64,000 nucleotides of DNA from Elusimicrobiaceae bacterium (GCA_017520185.1 JAFXGO010000030.1:1-64000), one strand, 5' to 3'; counted from the stretch's first letter, positions 17,287-26,341 are shown. A program made the numbers and translations. The notes: generated by a model from the letters alone, not told the origin.

Positions 17287-18609
17287 ATGTTTACGTCCAA
17301 TACCCCCGAAAATGAGAAAGAAATGCTGAAAAAAATAGGTGTTTCTTCTATCAAAGAACTTTTTAAATCTATTCCCGAAAATTTATTATATCCCTCTTTT
17401 TCCATGCCGTCTGCTTTGACGGAGGATGCCTTGCACAAACATCTGCATGCTTTGGCTGGCAAAAATAAGTCTTATCTTAATTTTATCGGTGCAGGCTGTG
17501 AGGAACATTTTATCCCAGCTGCCGTTAATGCTTTGAGTTCACGTGGTGAATTTTTGACGGCGTATACTCCTTATCAGGCAGAGGCCAGTCAAGGCACTTT
17601 GCAAACTATTTATGAGTTTCAAAGCAGCATTTGTGCTTTGTTTAATATGGATGTGTGCAGCGCTTCCCATTATGACGGAGCCACCGCTTTGGCAGAGGCC
17701 TGTTTGGCTTCTGTGCGTGTAAATAATAGAAAGAAAATTTTGTTCTCTGCCGGTCTTCATCCGCATTATAAAGAAGTTTTGCACACGTATCTGAAAAATG
17801 TGCCTGAAACTGTATTGCAGGAAGTTCCTCTTAAAGATGGACTGACCGATATTCAATCTCTGCAGACGGCTTTGGGAGAGGATACGGCTTGCGTAGTCAT
17901 AGCCGGCCCTAACTTTTTAGGACAGTTAGAACCCATGCAGTCTTTAAGTGATATGACGCATCAAGCGGGAGCTTTGTTCGTGGCGGTAGTAAATCCTTTG
18001 TCATTAGGTGTCTTGCAAACACCGGGTGAATATGGAGCCGATTTTGCCGTAGCCGAAGGCCAAAGTTTAGGAAATGCTATGCATTTTGGCGGTCCCGGAT
18101 TGGGTATTTTTACCTGCAAACAAGCCTATGTGCGTCAAGTGCCGGGCCGTATCGTAGGTATCGCCAAAGATAAAGACGGCAAACGTAGTTTTGTCTTGAC
18201 CTTACAGGCGCGTGAACAACATATTCGCCGCGAAAGAGCAGCCTCTAATATTTGTTCTAATGAAGCCCTATGTGCGCTCAATGCGGTTATTTATCTAACT
18301 TTGGTCGGTCCGGAAGGGCTGAAAGAAGTATCCTCTTTGAATTTATCGCATGCGCACGAATTAAAAGAAATGCTTGTAAAGGGTGGTCATAAAATAAAAT
18401 TTACGGGTCATTTTTACAATGAGTTTGTAGTGGAGCTAAACACTTCTGCCCAAGAAGTGATTGAAAAATTAGAAAAGCAAGGAATTGCTGCCGGTTATGA
18501 TTTGGGGCAAATTTGCGATAGTCTAAAAAACTGCTTATTGGTATGTGTGACGGAAACCAAAACTGCAGAAGATTTGCAGAAATTTGCAGAAGCATTGAGG
18601 GGGTTTTAA
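17287..18609 (+). CDS. gcvPA: Glycine dehydrogenase (decarboxylating) subunit 1
   Basis: N-terminal half of the split P-protein, 440 residues from the ATG at 17287; a GTG at 17281 is in frame but AGAGGTG fits the ATG better. Signatures include FIGAGCEEHFIPAAV, AYTPYQAEASQGTLQ, YDGATALAEA and HFGGPGLGIF. It forms a heterotetramer with GcvPB and decarboxylates glycine via pyridoxal phosphate, which is bound by the partner. The split form is found in many anaerobes and Gram-positives, unlike the fused gcvP of proteobacteria. Confidence 0.94.
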   Translation: MFTSNTPENEKEMLKKIGVSSIKELFKSIPENLLYPSFSMPSALTEDALHKHLHALAGKNKSYLNFIGAGCEEHFIPAAVNALSSRGEFLTAYTPYQAEASQGTLQTIYEFQSSICALFNMDVCSASHYDGATALAEACLASVRVNNRKKILFSAGLHPHYKEVLHTYLKNVPETVLQEVPLKDGLTDIQSLQTALGEDTACVVIAGPNFLGQLEPMQSLSDMTHQAGALFVAVVNPLSLGVLQTPGEYGADFAVAEGQSLGNAMHFGGPGLGIFTCKQAYVRQVPGRIVGIAKDKDGKRSFVLTLQAREQHIRRERAASNICSNEALCALNAVIYLTLVGPEGLKEVSSLNLSHAHELKEMLVKGGHKIKFTGHFYNEFVVELNTSAQEVIEKLEKQGIAAGYDLGQICDSLKNCLLVCVTETKTAEDLQKFAEALRGF

Positions 18610-18610
18610 T

Positions 18611-20059
18611 ATGCAAGAAATCATGAAAAAAAATACCTTAAGCATAGAAAAATCCGTTGTGGGGCGTCGTGGAATACGCTTTGAAAAAGCTGCCCTTGCT
18701 CCCCAAGATATCCTGCCAAAAGAACTTTTGCGTCAACACGCACCGAGACTGCCCGAAATGAGCGAATTGGATACAGTGCGCCACTTTACCAATCTTTCCC
18801 GACAGAACTATTGTTTGGATAGCCACTTTTATCCTTTGGGGTCTTGTACGATGAAATACAATCCCAAATCTTATGATGTTTTAAGCAGTCTGGAGGGCTT
18901 TGCTACGGCACATCCTTTTGCTCCGCAAACGGGGCTGCAGGGCACGTTGGAACTGCTGTATAACTTGCAAGAGTTGCTCAAAGAAGTGACGGGCCTGTCC
19001 GCTTTTACCTTACAGCCGGCTGCTGGCGCACATGGCGAATTGACGGGCATTTTGACGGCCAAAGCCTATTTTCAGGCACGTGGAGAACATCAACGTACGG
19101 AAGTCGTTGTCCCTGATACCGCACACGGCACCAACCCTGCCACCTCTAATATGGCAGGATATAAAGTTATAAATATCAAGTCCGGTGCTGATGGGTGTGT
19201 GGACAAGGAAGCATTGAAGAATGTTTTGTCTGAAAAAACGGCGGTAGTGATGCTGACCGTACCCAATACGGTGGGCCTTTTTGAAAAAGATATTTGCCAA
19301 ATTGCCGAAATGGTGCATGCAGCAGGTGCTTTGCTCTATATGGACGGGGCCAATTTCAATGCCATTATGGGTGTGGCTAAACCGGCTTTATTTGGGGTAG
19401 ATATGATGCATCTTAATTTGCATAAGAGTTTTGCCGCCCCTCATGGAGGCGGTGGACCCGGTTCCGGTCCGGTAGGAGTGGCAGCCCATTTGGCTGAGTT
19501 CTTGCCTAAGCCAACGGTGATGAAAAAAGACGGAAAATTTGTTTTGCAGGAAAATATGCCACGTTCTTTAGGCAAAGTCAAAGCCTTTTACGGTAATATT
19601 GCCGTATGCATCAGGGCTTATTGTTTCTTGCGTCAATACGATGAAAAGACGCTTCATCAAGTGGCCGAACAAGCGGTGTTAAATGCCAATTATATCCGCG
19701 TGCTATTAAGGGACTATTTCCCTGCATTTTTTGATGCTCCCTGCATGCATGAATGTGTGCTGACTTTGCAAAAAGACAAGATGAACGGCATTCGTACGGC
19801 GGATATTGCCAAACGATTGTTGGATTACGGTTTTTACGCACCGACCATTTATTTTCCGCTCATTGTACCGGAGGCCATGATGATTGAGCCGACGGAGACG
19901 GAAAATAAAGAAATGTTGGATTTATTTGCAGAAGCGATGAAAGCCATTTTTGCAGAAATCGTTTCTCAACCGCAAATCGTGCATGATGCTCCGCTACAAC
20001 AACCCGTCAAACGCATTGATGAGGTAAGTGCAGCACGCGAGCCTAATCTGCGCTGGTAA
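18611..20059 (+). CDS. gcvPB: Glycine dehydrogenase (decarboxylating) subunit 2
   Basis: C-terminal half of the split P-protein, 482 residues. The pyridoxal-phosphate lysine is Lys272 in LNLHKSFAAPHGGGGPG. Also diagnostic are SRQNYCLDSHFYPLGSCTMKYNP and VVVPDTAHGTNPATSNMAGY. It starts one base after gcvPA, with GAGGGGG upstream. A strong hairpin follows its stop. Confidence 0.95.
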   Translation: MQEIMKKNTLSIEKSVVGRRGIRFEKAALAPQDILPKELLRQHAPRLPEMSELDTVRHFTNLSRQNYCLDSHFYPLGSCTMKYNPKSYDVLSSLEGFATAHPFAPQTGLQGTLELLYNLQELLKEVTGLSAFTLQPAAGAHGELTGILTAKAYFQARGEHQRTEVVVPDTAHGTNPATSNMAGYKVINIKSGADGCVDKEALKNVLSEKTAVVMLTVPNTVGLFEKDICQIAEMVHAAGALLYMDGANFNAIMGVAKPALFGVDMMHLNLHKSFAAPHGGGGPGSGPVGVAAHLAEFLPKPTVMKKDGKFVLQENMPRSLGKVKAFYGNIAVCIRAYCFLRQYDEKTLHQVAEQAVLNANYIRVLLRDYFPAFFDAPCMHECVLTLQKDKMNGIRTADIAKRLLDYGFYAPTIYFPLIVPEAMMIEPTETENKEMLDLFAEAMKAIFAEIVSQPQIVHDAPLQQPVKRIDEVSAAREPNLRW

Positions 20060-20066
20060 TTTAGAA

Positions 20067-20096
20067 CGGCGCGGCGATAAACCGCGCCGATTTTTT
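20067..20096 (+). terminator. Terminator abutting the lipoate ligase start
   Basis: CGGCGCGG (20067-20074) pairs perfectly with CCGCGCCG (20082-20089), loop CGATAAA, followed by A and six T residues. The T-run is directly joined to the ATG at 20097. Release here would remove the lplA coding region from the transcript. Confidence 0.8.
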
Positions 20097-20789
20097 ATGG
20101 CTGATAACTTATTAACTCCCGCTTTAGATGTATATGAACAAATGGCCTTAGATGAGGTATTGGTGCATGCGTCACTGCAGGGGCCGGTGTTGCGTTTTTA
20201 CCATTGGAAAGAAGGACCGGCGGTGACATTTGGCTATGCTCAATTTTATCAAGAAGTGTCTAAGCAATGCTTTGCTACAGCAGGTCCGTTGTGTCGCCGT
20301 CCTACCGGTGGGGGAGTGGTGTTTCATGGGGAAGATTTAACTTTTAGTTTGGTGTTTGAAAGCAAGTGGTCCCGCCCAAAAGAAATTTATGCACAGTTGC
20401 ATAGCAGTATTGAAAATATACTTTTACAAAAAGCCTCTTTTTTCAGCAGCCGTCAAGAAGCGGTAGATTGCCAAGCATATGCTCCCAGTCATCAAGGAAA
20501 GGCGATGGGTTGCTTTGCAAATCCGGTGGAGGACGATTTGCTGGCTGGTGGCAGGAAAATTTTAGGCGGCGCTATTCGTCGATTTGGCAACAAAGTTCTT
20601 TATCAAGGTTCTTTGCAATGTGAGCAAGCCCGAACAAAGCCGATATTTAGGCATTGTGTGGCAGAAGCAATAGGAAAGGCATTAAATGTTTCTTTTCGGA
20701 TCAATCCTGTTTCTTCGGATATTTTACAACAAAGTAAACAATTGTCCGAACAACAATACCGCACTAAAAATTGGAATCAAAAATTTTAA
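20097..20789 (+). CDS. Lipoate-protein ligase family protein
   Basis: A 230-residue BPL/LplA/LipB-fold protein that probably attaches lipoate or octanoate to GcvH. Motifs are QMALDEVLVHA, LCRRPTGGGVVFHGEDLTFSL (the RRxTGGG lipoate loop) and the catalytic-lysine region GGRKILGGAIRR. The ATG at 20097 has no Shine-Dalgarno; a GTG at 20028 is in frame but lies inside gcvPB. It is shorter than LplA of E. coli, lacking the C-terminal accessory domain, so it resembles octanoyltransferase or LipM/LplJ-like forms. Context supports a role in lipoylating the glycine cleavage system. Confidence 0.82.
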   Translation: MADNLLTPALDVYEQMALDEVLVHASLQGPVLRFYHWKEGPAVTFGYAQFYQEVSKQCFATAGPLCRRPTGGGVVFHGEDLTFSLVFESKWSRPKEIYAQLHSSIENILLQKASFFSSRQEAVDCQAYAPSHQGKAMGCFANPVEDDLLAGGRKILGGAIRRFGNKVLYQGSLQCEQARTKPIFRHCVAEAIGKALNVSFRINPVSSDILQQSKQLSEQQYRTKNWNQKF

Positions 20790-21478
20790 TGAAAAATTTT
20801 ATTAAATTTCTTTTGGCTATTGTTTTACTGCCGCTTGCTTTTTTTGCGGTGGCGGAAGTTTTTGGTGTTTGTTGGCATGTTTTTGCCGATTTGCAAAATA
20901 CCGTCGGCTTTTTAAGCGGAGCCACTTTATACGCTGTGATTCATTTTTCAATCTATAAATTTGAACGGATGTATGTTTTTGGCCATGAGACGACGCATGC
21001 GGTGGCGGCGATGTTCTTTGGGTTTAGAGTTCATGATATGTCTGTAAAAAAAGACAGCGGTCACGTAAAAATGGATCGTTGCAATGCCGCAGTGGTGTTG
21101 GCCCCTTATTTTGTTCCGTTTTATGCCGTTATTGTGGGCCTTATTTATGTAGGGTGTGGGCTTTTTTGGCCGGTAGAGCAGTATCGTTCAATTTTTATTT
21201 TTATGGTAGGGTTTTTTATGGCATTTCATGGGGTGCAAACGTGCAAGACCCTGTGGGAAACGCAGCAACCGGATTTAAAAATGGCGGGTGGAAATATTTT
21301 TTCTATTGTAATTATTATTCTGTGTAATATGCTGGTGCTGGCTTTGGTTTTGAAATGTTTATTTCCGCAAAGGGTCGAACTTTTGGAAATGCTGCGCGGA
21401 ATGATTAACAGTACCTATAATTTGTGGAAAATTGTGATAAACTATATAGTAGACCTTCTAATAACGGCGCATCGCTAG
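20789..21478 (+). CDS. M50-like integral membrane protein with HETTH motif
   Basis: A 229-residue polytopic protein with about five hydrophobic segments. The metallopeptidase motif His66-Glu-Thr-Thr-His70 occurs in YVFGHETTHAVAAMFFG, a placing typical of membrane-embedded M50-type proteases or their inactive relatives. I do not see a clear NPDG/LDG second motif, so activity is uncertain. The ATG at 20789 overlaps the upstream stop by one base; a TTG at 20771 is in frame but less likely. It sits between a lipoate ligase and an AsmA-like gene, which gives no functional hint. Confidence 0.55.
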   Translation: MKNFIKFLLAIVLLPLAFFAVAEVFGVCWHVFADLQNTVGFLSGATLYAVIHFSIYKFERMYVFGHETTHAVAAMFFGFRVHDMSVKKDSGHVKMDRCNAAVVLAPYFVPFYAVIVGLIYVGCGLFWPVEQYRSIFIFMVGFFMAFHGVQTCKTLWETQQPDLKMAGGNIFSIVIIILCNMLVLALVLKCLFPQRVELLEMLRGMINSTYNLWKIVINYIVDLLITAHR

Positions 21479-21484
21479 GATTTT

Positions 21485-23800
21485 ATGAGCAAAAAAGAAA
21501 AAAAGCAAAAAAAAGAAAGCGGAAAAAAGCGTTCTAAAATATTTCGTTTTGCCAAAGGAACGATTTCCTTATTTTTCCGCACACTGTTATTTACGGTTAT
21601 GTTTCTGTTTTTGCTATTAATGGGTTTGTGGATAGCAGCTCAGAAAATGTTTAATGCGCAGCAAATCAGTGAACTTTTGGTCCATCAACTACAAGAATTG
21701 TTTGATAGACCGGTGGTGATCACCTCTTTGGATTTAAAGTTTTTAAATACGGTTCAATTAAACGGATTTGCCGTATTGGATACAGAAGTATTGCCGTCAG
21801 AGCCGTTTATTGCGGCAGAATCTGTGACCATTCGTTATAAAATACTTCCTTTGTTGGAACATAAATTGATTATTGACGAAGTGACTCTCAATCGGCCACG
21901 TATCAGTGTAGTGCGCGGGCCGGACGGCAATTATAATGTGCCGCCGGTGCGTGCGGCAGAAACGCAGAAAAATTTTGTCAGTCAAACCACCGGAGAAAAA
22001 ATAGATATCAGTATTGAAGATTGGCGTATCCATGACGGTGTGCTTAGTTATAAAGATTTAGGGCGCGGTGTCAGCCATGCGGTGTATGGGTTGGATGTTC
22101 ACTTCCCTAAATTAAAATTTGATGAATTATCCCGCTTTAGAATGGAAACGGTATTAAGAAATCGCTGGGGAGAAAATATTTCCGATTTGGAAATACGCGG
22201 AAACGGACAAGTTAATTTTGCCAATTTTGATTGGAGCAAGTTTGCTCTGCGCAATTTTAAGACGCAGGTGTCTCTGTTTCAAAAACCGGTTAGTTTGACG
22301 CTGGATTTGGATAATTTACGTACACCGTTTTTTAATATTTTGCTTTCCGCCCCTGCTTTTGATAATCAGGATTTATCCGTATTTCATAAAAATTTGCCCA
22401 CGTTTCGGGCTCCGACCAGTAAGATTTCTGCCAGAGGCGTATTGACGGAAGGGTACAGCTTTTTGACCATCAATGAGTTAACAAGTAAGACGGATAATTT
22501 GAATTTTACCTTATCAGGAAAGGCCGATTTTTCTGCCAAACCTATTAAAGCAGAATTTAATCTTAAAACTGCTTGGAACGATTTGGCTATACTTAGCAAA
22601 CGCTGGCCGTCTTTATCGCGTTTTGCGATGAAAGGCAAGGGCGCACTTTCGGCATCTGTCAAAAGAGAAAAAGGGAAGTTCTCTTTACCTTTAGTAGAAA
22701 TAAGTACTAAAGGAGTTTCCGGAGATTTTTGGGGATTTTTGGTTTCTGAATTAGATGGAAGTTTTGTAGCCAAAAAAGATTTTACGGATTTATATGTCCA
22801 AACGACCAACGGACAGGTAAAAGTGGCCGATACTTTGTTTGATGCATTAAAAATGACCGGTTCTTATCGAAAAGGCGATGTATATGCATTTATTTCTTCG
22901 GCTCTTTTAAATCAGGTTCCGCTAAAAATGCGCTTGTCTATTGATAATATTAAGAGCAAAAAACGCAATATAGACACTTCCATTTATTTGCAAAATTTTG
23001 AACCGATGAAATTTATTGCTACGGTCATGGATTTTGTAGAGGTTATTTTGGAAATTCCCAAAAAGAAACATAAACCTTTACCCGTTCAAACCGGAGATTT
23101 GGCTTGGATGCGCAATTTTAGAGATCGTTTACCTCAATTTATGCCTAATTTTTCGGGTACTTTGTTTGCAGATACTTTTACCAGCACTGTTTTGTCCGGA
23201 AATCGTTTTAATGCTGAATTTGCCTTTACAAATATGGTGGCCGGTGCAAAAGAACTAAACGGTACTTTAGACATGAAACTTGAAGAAGGCATTATCCATC
23301 AAATGGAAAAGTTGGCCGAAGAACAACAAGCCCTCAATATTACTTTTACGCCCTTTATTATGATGCATCGCATGGAAAGAAGCGGAAGTTTTAAAGTAGG
23401 GGAAGTATTGAAAGACGTTGCATTTAATGAAATGGCTGGCTCTGTAGACTTTAAAAACGGTACAATGATTATTAACAATGCTTTTACGCAAGGGCCGGTG
23501 ATATCGGCTGCTGTATCCGGTTGGGTAGATTGGGTGCGTGAAAACTTTGAGTTAGTGATTTGGACGATGTTTACTCCGTCCTCTAAAAAAGGTGGTATCT
23601 TGGCGGAAAACTTGACCGATGAGTCTGGCAATCCGGCATTGGCATTTAAGGTTTCTTCTTCTATGTTAAAGCCTAAATTAGAGATGTTGCGTGCCAAAAA
23701 AACCAAAGAACAAATAGATACCGCCCGCCGACGGGGATTAAGAACAGATTTTAATAAAAGCCGCGATTTTTTGAAAGGAGAATTCAATGCTAAAAAATAA
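21485..23800 (+). CDS. AsmA-family envelope protein
   Basis: A 771-residue protein with a very basic N-terminus, one membrane anchor at about 30-52 and a long beta-rich periplasmic region. The AsmA-type start is seen in LLVHQLQELFDRPVVITSLDLKFL, IAAESVTIRYKILPLLEHKLIIDEVTLNRPRISV, and the C-terminal part has repeated FKVGEVLKDVAFNEMAGSV-like strands. Proteins of this superfamily bridge the periplasm or tune outer-membrane lipid and protein traffic in diderms. The end overlaps pyrE by 14 bp. Membership of a precise subfamily cannot be settled by eye. Confidence 0.72.
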   Translation: MSKKEKKQKKESGKKRSKIFRFAKGTISLFFRTLLFTVMFLFLLLMGLWIAAQKMFNAQQISELLVHQLQELFDRPVVITSLDLKFLNTVQLNGFAVLDTEVLPSEPFIAAESVTIRYKILPLLEHKLIIDEVTLNRPRISVVRGPDGNYNVPPVRAAETQKNFVSQTTGEKIDISIEDWRIHDGVLSYKDLGRGVSHAVYGLDVHFPKLKFDELSRFRMETVLRNRWGENISDLEIRGNGQVNFANFDWSKFALRNFKTQVSLFQKPVSLTLDLDNLRTPFFNILLSAPAFDNQDLSVFHKNLPTFRAPTSKISARGVLTEGYSFLTINELTSKTDNLNFTLSGKADFSAKPIKAEFNLKTAWNDLAILSKRWPSLSRFAMKGKGALSASVKREKGKFSLPLVEISTKGVSGDFWGFLVSELDGSFVAKKDFTDLYVQTTNGQVKVADTLFDALKMTGSYRKGDVYAFISSALLNQVPLKMRLSIDNIKSKKRNIDTSIYLQNFEPMKFIATVMDFVEVILEIPKKKHKPLPVQTGDLAWMRNFRDRLPQFMPNFSGTLFADTFTSTVLSGNRFNAEFAFTNMVAGAKELNGTLDMKLEEGIIHQMEKLAEEQQALNITFTPFIMMHRMERSGSFKVGEVLKDVAFNEMAGSVDFKNGTMIINNAFTQGPVISAAVSGWVDWVRENFELVIWTMFTPSSKKGGILAENLTDESGNPALAFKVSSSMLKPKLEMLRAKKTKEQIDTARRRGLRTDFNKSRDFLKGEFNAKK

Positions 23801-24374
23801 CCTAGACCTCTTGTCACTTTTGCAGGAACATGGAGCCATTGTGGAGGGGCATTTTGTCATGCCTTCCGGCTTTCATAGTCAGACCTACATTCAGACATCA
23901 CTGCTTTTGCAACACCCTAATTTAGCGCAAAAAATCGCACAGGCTATGTCAGATAAATTCTCTGCCAAAGCCGATGTGGTAATGGCGCTTACTCCGTCTA
24001 ACTCTGTACTTGCGCAAGAAGTAGCGCGCGTACGCGGGGCTCGGGCTATTTTTGCTTCTCCGGCCGGAGACGGAAAAATGATTTTAAAACATAATTTTGT
24101 CATCAAACCCGGTGAAACGGTACTTTTGGTAGATGATGTGACTGTGGGTGGACGCAAAGTATTGCGTGCTGAGGAAATCGTTAAAGCGGCCGGAGCGAAA
24201 GTGTTGGGCATTGCTGTTATGGTGGACCGCTCTATGGGTATTTTGCCTTTGGAAATTCCGCTTCGTGCTTTGCTTTCTTACCCTATTCAAACCTTTACGG
24301 CTCAGGATTGTCCGTTATGTGCTTCCGGTGTGCCTGTAAATGAAGTAGATGATTTAAACAAGGAACTTAACTGA
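23787..24374 (+). CDS. pyrE: Orotate phosphoribosyltransferase
   Basis: A 195-residue enzyme making OMP from orotate and PRPP. The PRPP-binding motif is VLLVDDVTVGGRKVLRAEEIV near residue 112; the FVMPSGFHSQTYIQTSLLLQ start is typical of the longer bacterial PyrE type. GGAG inside the preceding gene's end serves as ribosome binding site. The stop overlaps the next start (TGATG). No other pyrimidine gene is nearby. Confidence 0.9.
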   Translation: MLKNNLDLLSLLQEHGAIVEGHFVMPSGFHSQTYIQTSLLLQHPNLAQKIAQAMSDKFSAKADVVMALTPSNSVLAQEVARVRGARAIFASPAGDGKMILKHNFVIKPGETVLLVDDVTVGGRKVLRAEEIVKAAGAKVLGIAVMVDRSMGILPLEIPLRALLSYPIQTFTAQDCPLCASGVPVNEVDDLNKELN

Positions 24375-25546
24375 TGATTGAAATCAAATTAAAACCGAAA
24401 GAACACCGCCGTATTGCGGCAGGACATTATTGGATTTTTTCTAATGAAATTGACGGGTTGGACACCTCTATCGAGCCGGGCAGTTTGGTGCGTGTATTAG
24501 ATAGTGATGGCAATTGCGTGGGTACAGGCTTTTTTAATCCGCACAGTTTGATTGCTGTGCGCATGATTCAAAAGGGGCCGGAGGAACTGCCGGAAGATTT
24601 CATTTTTCAAAATTTAGATACGGCTTATGAGTATCGCAAAGAAATCGGTGTGCGCAAATACGGCCGTATGTGTTATGGCGAGTCGGACAATATGCCGGGA
24701 CTTATTGTGGATCGTTATGGCGATGTGCTGGTGGTAGAAATTTTGACTGCCGGTATGGAAAAACAAAAAGAAGCCATTACTGCCGCTCTTAAAAAGATTT
24801 TTAAACCCAAAGGTATTTTGTACCGCGCTGATAGCGCTTTTCGCACGTTGGAAGGATTGGGTAATACACCTGAAATTGTGGGAGAAGTGCCCGATACGGT
24901 GCTGATTGAAGAAAATAAAGTGAAGTATGAGGTTCCCTTGCGTGTAGGTCAAAAAACAGGTTTTTACTTTGACCAACGTGAAAACCGCGAATTTTTAAAA
25001 CCGTATTTCAAAGATAAATTAGTGGTGGATTTGTACTCTTATATTGGCTCTTTCGGCATTACGGCCGCTTTAGAAGGGGCTGCTCAAGTGTGGGGGGTGG
25101 ATTCCTCCGCCGCGGCAGTGGAATTTGCCAATAAAAATGCTGAACTCAACGGTGTAAAAGATTTGGCCGTATTCCGCAGAGACGATGCCGAGCGTATTTT
25201 GTCTGCCATGAAGAAAAAGGAACTGCCTGAGCAACCAGATTTTGTGCTTTTGGATCCGCCGGCTTTTGCCAAAAGCCGCAAAAATTTGCCGCAAGCGGTG
25301 GGTTTGTATGTGAAGTTGGTTAAGATGGCCTTAGAAGGCTTGGAAACGGGCGGTTATTTGGCCTTTTCCACCTGTTCTCACCACATTTCACGCGAACTGT
25401 TTGTAGATATTATCCGTCAAGGCGTCAGTAAATCCGGTAAACGTGCGGTGATGTTGGAACTGCGCGGACAGGCCAAAGACCATCCGGTCCTAATCGGCAT
25501 GCCGGAGACGGATTACCTGCATTTTGCTTTACTCCAAGTGAGATAA
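24374..25546 (+). CDS. Class I SAM-dependent rRNA methyltransferase (RlmI-like)
   Basis: A 390-residue protein with a PUA-like N-terminal domain (LKPKEHRRIAAGHYWIFSNEI, then VLDSDGNCVGTGFFNP), a central EEHEE domain and a Rossmann methyltransferase domain. SAM-binding motif I is VVDLYSYIGSFGITAA; the catalytic loop is LLDPPAFAKSRKNL; the final motif is FSTCSHHISRELF. These match the YccW/RlmI family, which makes m5C in 23S rRNA. The exact target position is not deducible. Coupled to pyrE by overlap. Confidence 0.85.
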   Translation: MIEIKLKPKEHRRIAAGHYWIFSNEIDGLDTSIEPGSLVRVLDSDGNCVGTGFFNPHSLIAVRMIQKGPEELPEDFIFQNLDTAYEYRKEIGVRKYGRMCYGESDNMPGLIVDRYGDVLVVEILTAGMEKQKEAITAALKKIFKPKGILYRADSAFRTLEGLGNTPEIVGEVPDTVLIEENKVKYEVPLRVGQKTGFYFDQRENREFLKPYFKDKLVVDLYSYIGSFGITAALEGAAQVWGVDSSAAAVEFANKNAELNGVKDLAVFRRDDAERILSAMKKKELPEQPDFVLLDPPAFAKSRKNLPQAVGLYVKLVKMALEGLETGGYLAFSTCSHHISRELFVDIIRQGVSKSGKRAVMLELRGQAKDHPVLIGMPETDYLHFALLQVR

Positions 25547-25597
25547 AAGGAGGAAAAAAAGAAGTACTCGCAGTTTTTGCGAAAAATAAAATTTAAT

Positions 25598-25806
25598 CTG
25601 TTTTTGGAACCATATTCAGATATGGTGTATGCCGAGTAAAATCGGCACGCAAACAGGCCAAAAACAGTCGTTTTAGGCACAAAGTAAGCGGACTAATTAC
25701 CCGATTATTTTGTGCCGAGTGTTTGCCGTCCTATGGGCGGCAGACCACGGCTGTTTCTTAAGGGCTACCTGTTTGCGGCTCTGGGAAAACAGCCGTTTTT
25801 GTTTTT
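25598..25806 (+). ncRNA. Structured RNA with predicted pseudoknot and terminator
   Basis: About 200 nt between rlmI-like and a pilin gene fold almost completely. P1: CTGTTTTTGG (25598-25607) with CCAAAAACAG (25658-25667). Inside it: CCATAT/ATATGG (25610-25625, loop TCAG) and TGCCGA/TCGGCA (25630-25647). P3: a long hairpin 25676-25716 beginning GGCACAAA and ending TTTGTGCC. P4: TGCCGTCC/GGGCGGCA (25724-25742). Final stem: ACGGCTGTTT (25747-25756) with AAACAGCCGT (25787-25796), followed by a T-run to 25806. The loop of this last stem holds CCTGTTTGCG (25768-25777), an exact 10-bp complement of CGCAAACAGG (25648-25657) inside P1. I match it to no known RNA family. It may be a free-standing RNA or a leader that controls the pilin gene. 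Confidence 0.7.
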
Positions 25807-25833
25807 TGGGGCCCGACAAAAGGAGTGGAAAAT

Positions 25834-26304
25834 ATGAAAAAAGGTTTTACGTTGATTGAACTACTGGTTGTTGTTTTGATTATCGGCATTTTGTCGGCAG
25901 TTGCTTTGCCGCAATACACCAAAGCAGTCACCAAAACACGCTTTGCCGAAGCAATTACTTTGCTGAAAAGCATTAAAACAGCCAAAGATGTGTGTTTTTT
26001 AGAAAAGGAGAATGAATGTTCCGAGTTATCTGAGTTAGATATAGAAGTTCCCAGTGAAACAAAGTATTTTGAATTTTTTGCTTCGGATCCTCAAAGTGGT
26101 CTTTTTGGTCCTTCTGTTGGATATAAAAATGAACAAGTTTGTATATGTTATTACGATGAAGAAAATCCTGAAAGCGGTCAAAATGCTAAATTGGTGTTGT
26201 CTCAAAATCACGAATGGTCTTGCTCGGATACTCCGGCAAGTTTTGACTATGCTAAACTATTAAATATTCCTGAAGTTTCTGAAGAAGACTGTGGTTGTTG
26301 TTAA
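25834..26304 (+). CDS. Type IV pilin-like protein (orphan)
   Basis: A 156-residue prepilin. The leader MKKG is followed by FTLIELLVVVLIIGILSAV, giving prepilin peptidase cleavage after Gly4 and the conserved Glu5 of the mature protein. The head domain is unique and acidic, with seven Cys (ending CGCC). The ATG at 25834 is eight bases after AGGAG. No assembly ATPase, platform or secretin gene is nearby. It lies directly behind the structured RNA and 57 bp before tRNA-Phe. Could be a major or minor pilin, or a pseudopilin. Confidence 0.85.
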   Translation: MKKGFTLIELLVVVLIIGILSAVALPQYTKAVTKTRFAEAITLLKSIKTAKDVCFLEKENECSELSELDIEVPSETKYFEFFASDPQSGLFGPSVGYKNEQVCICYYDEENPESGQNAKLVLSQNHEWSCSDTPASFDYAKLLNIPEVSEEDCGCC

Positions 26305-26341
26305 GAAATTAAAAAGGAATGTTTTCAAACTCATTTATTTT

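Noticed and set aside
25578-25639. Short TTG-initiated frame (about 20 codons) inside the structured RNA region
   Set aside because: The only AGGAGG nearby is 24 bases away, and the reading frame overlaps well-paired RNA stems. Structure explains the region better.
25598-25806. c-di-GMP (GEMM), cobalamin, T-box, RNase P, 6S or tmRNA identity for the structured RNA
   Set aside because: The conserved sequence blocks I know for these families are not present, and the helix order differs. A covariance-model search is needed to be certain.
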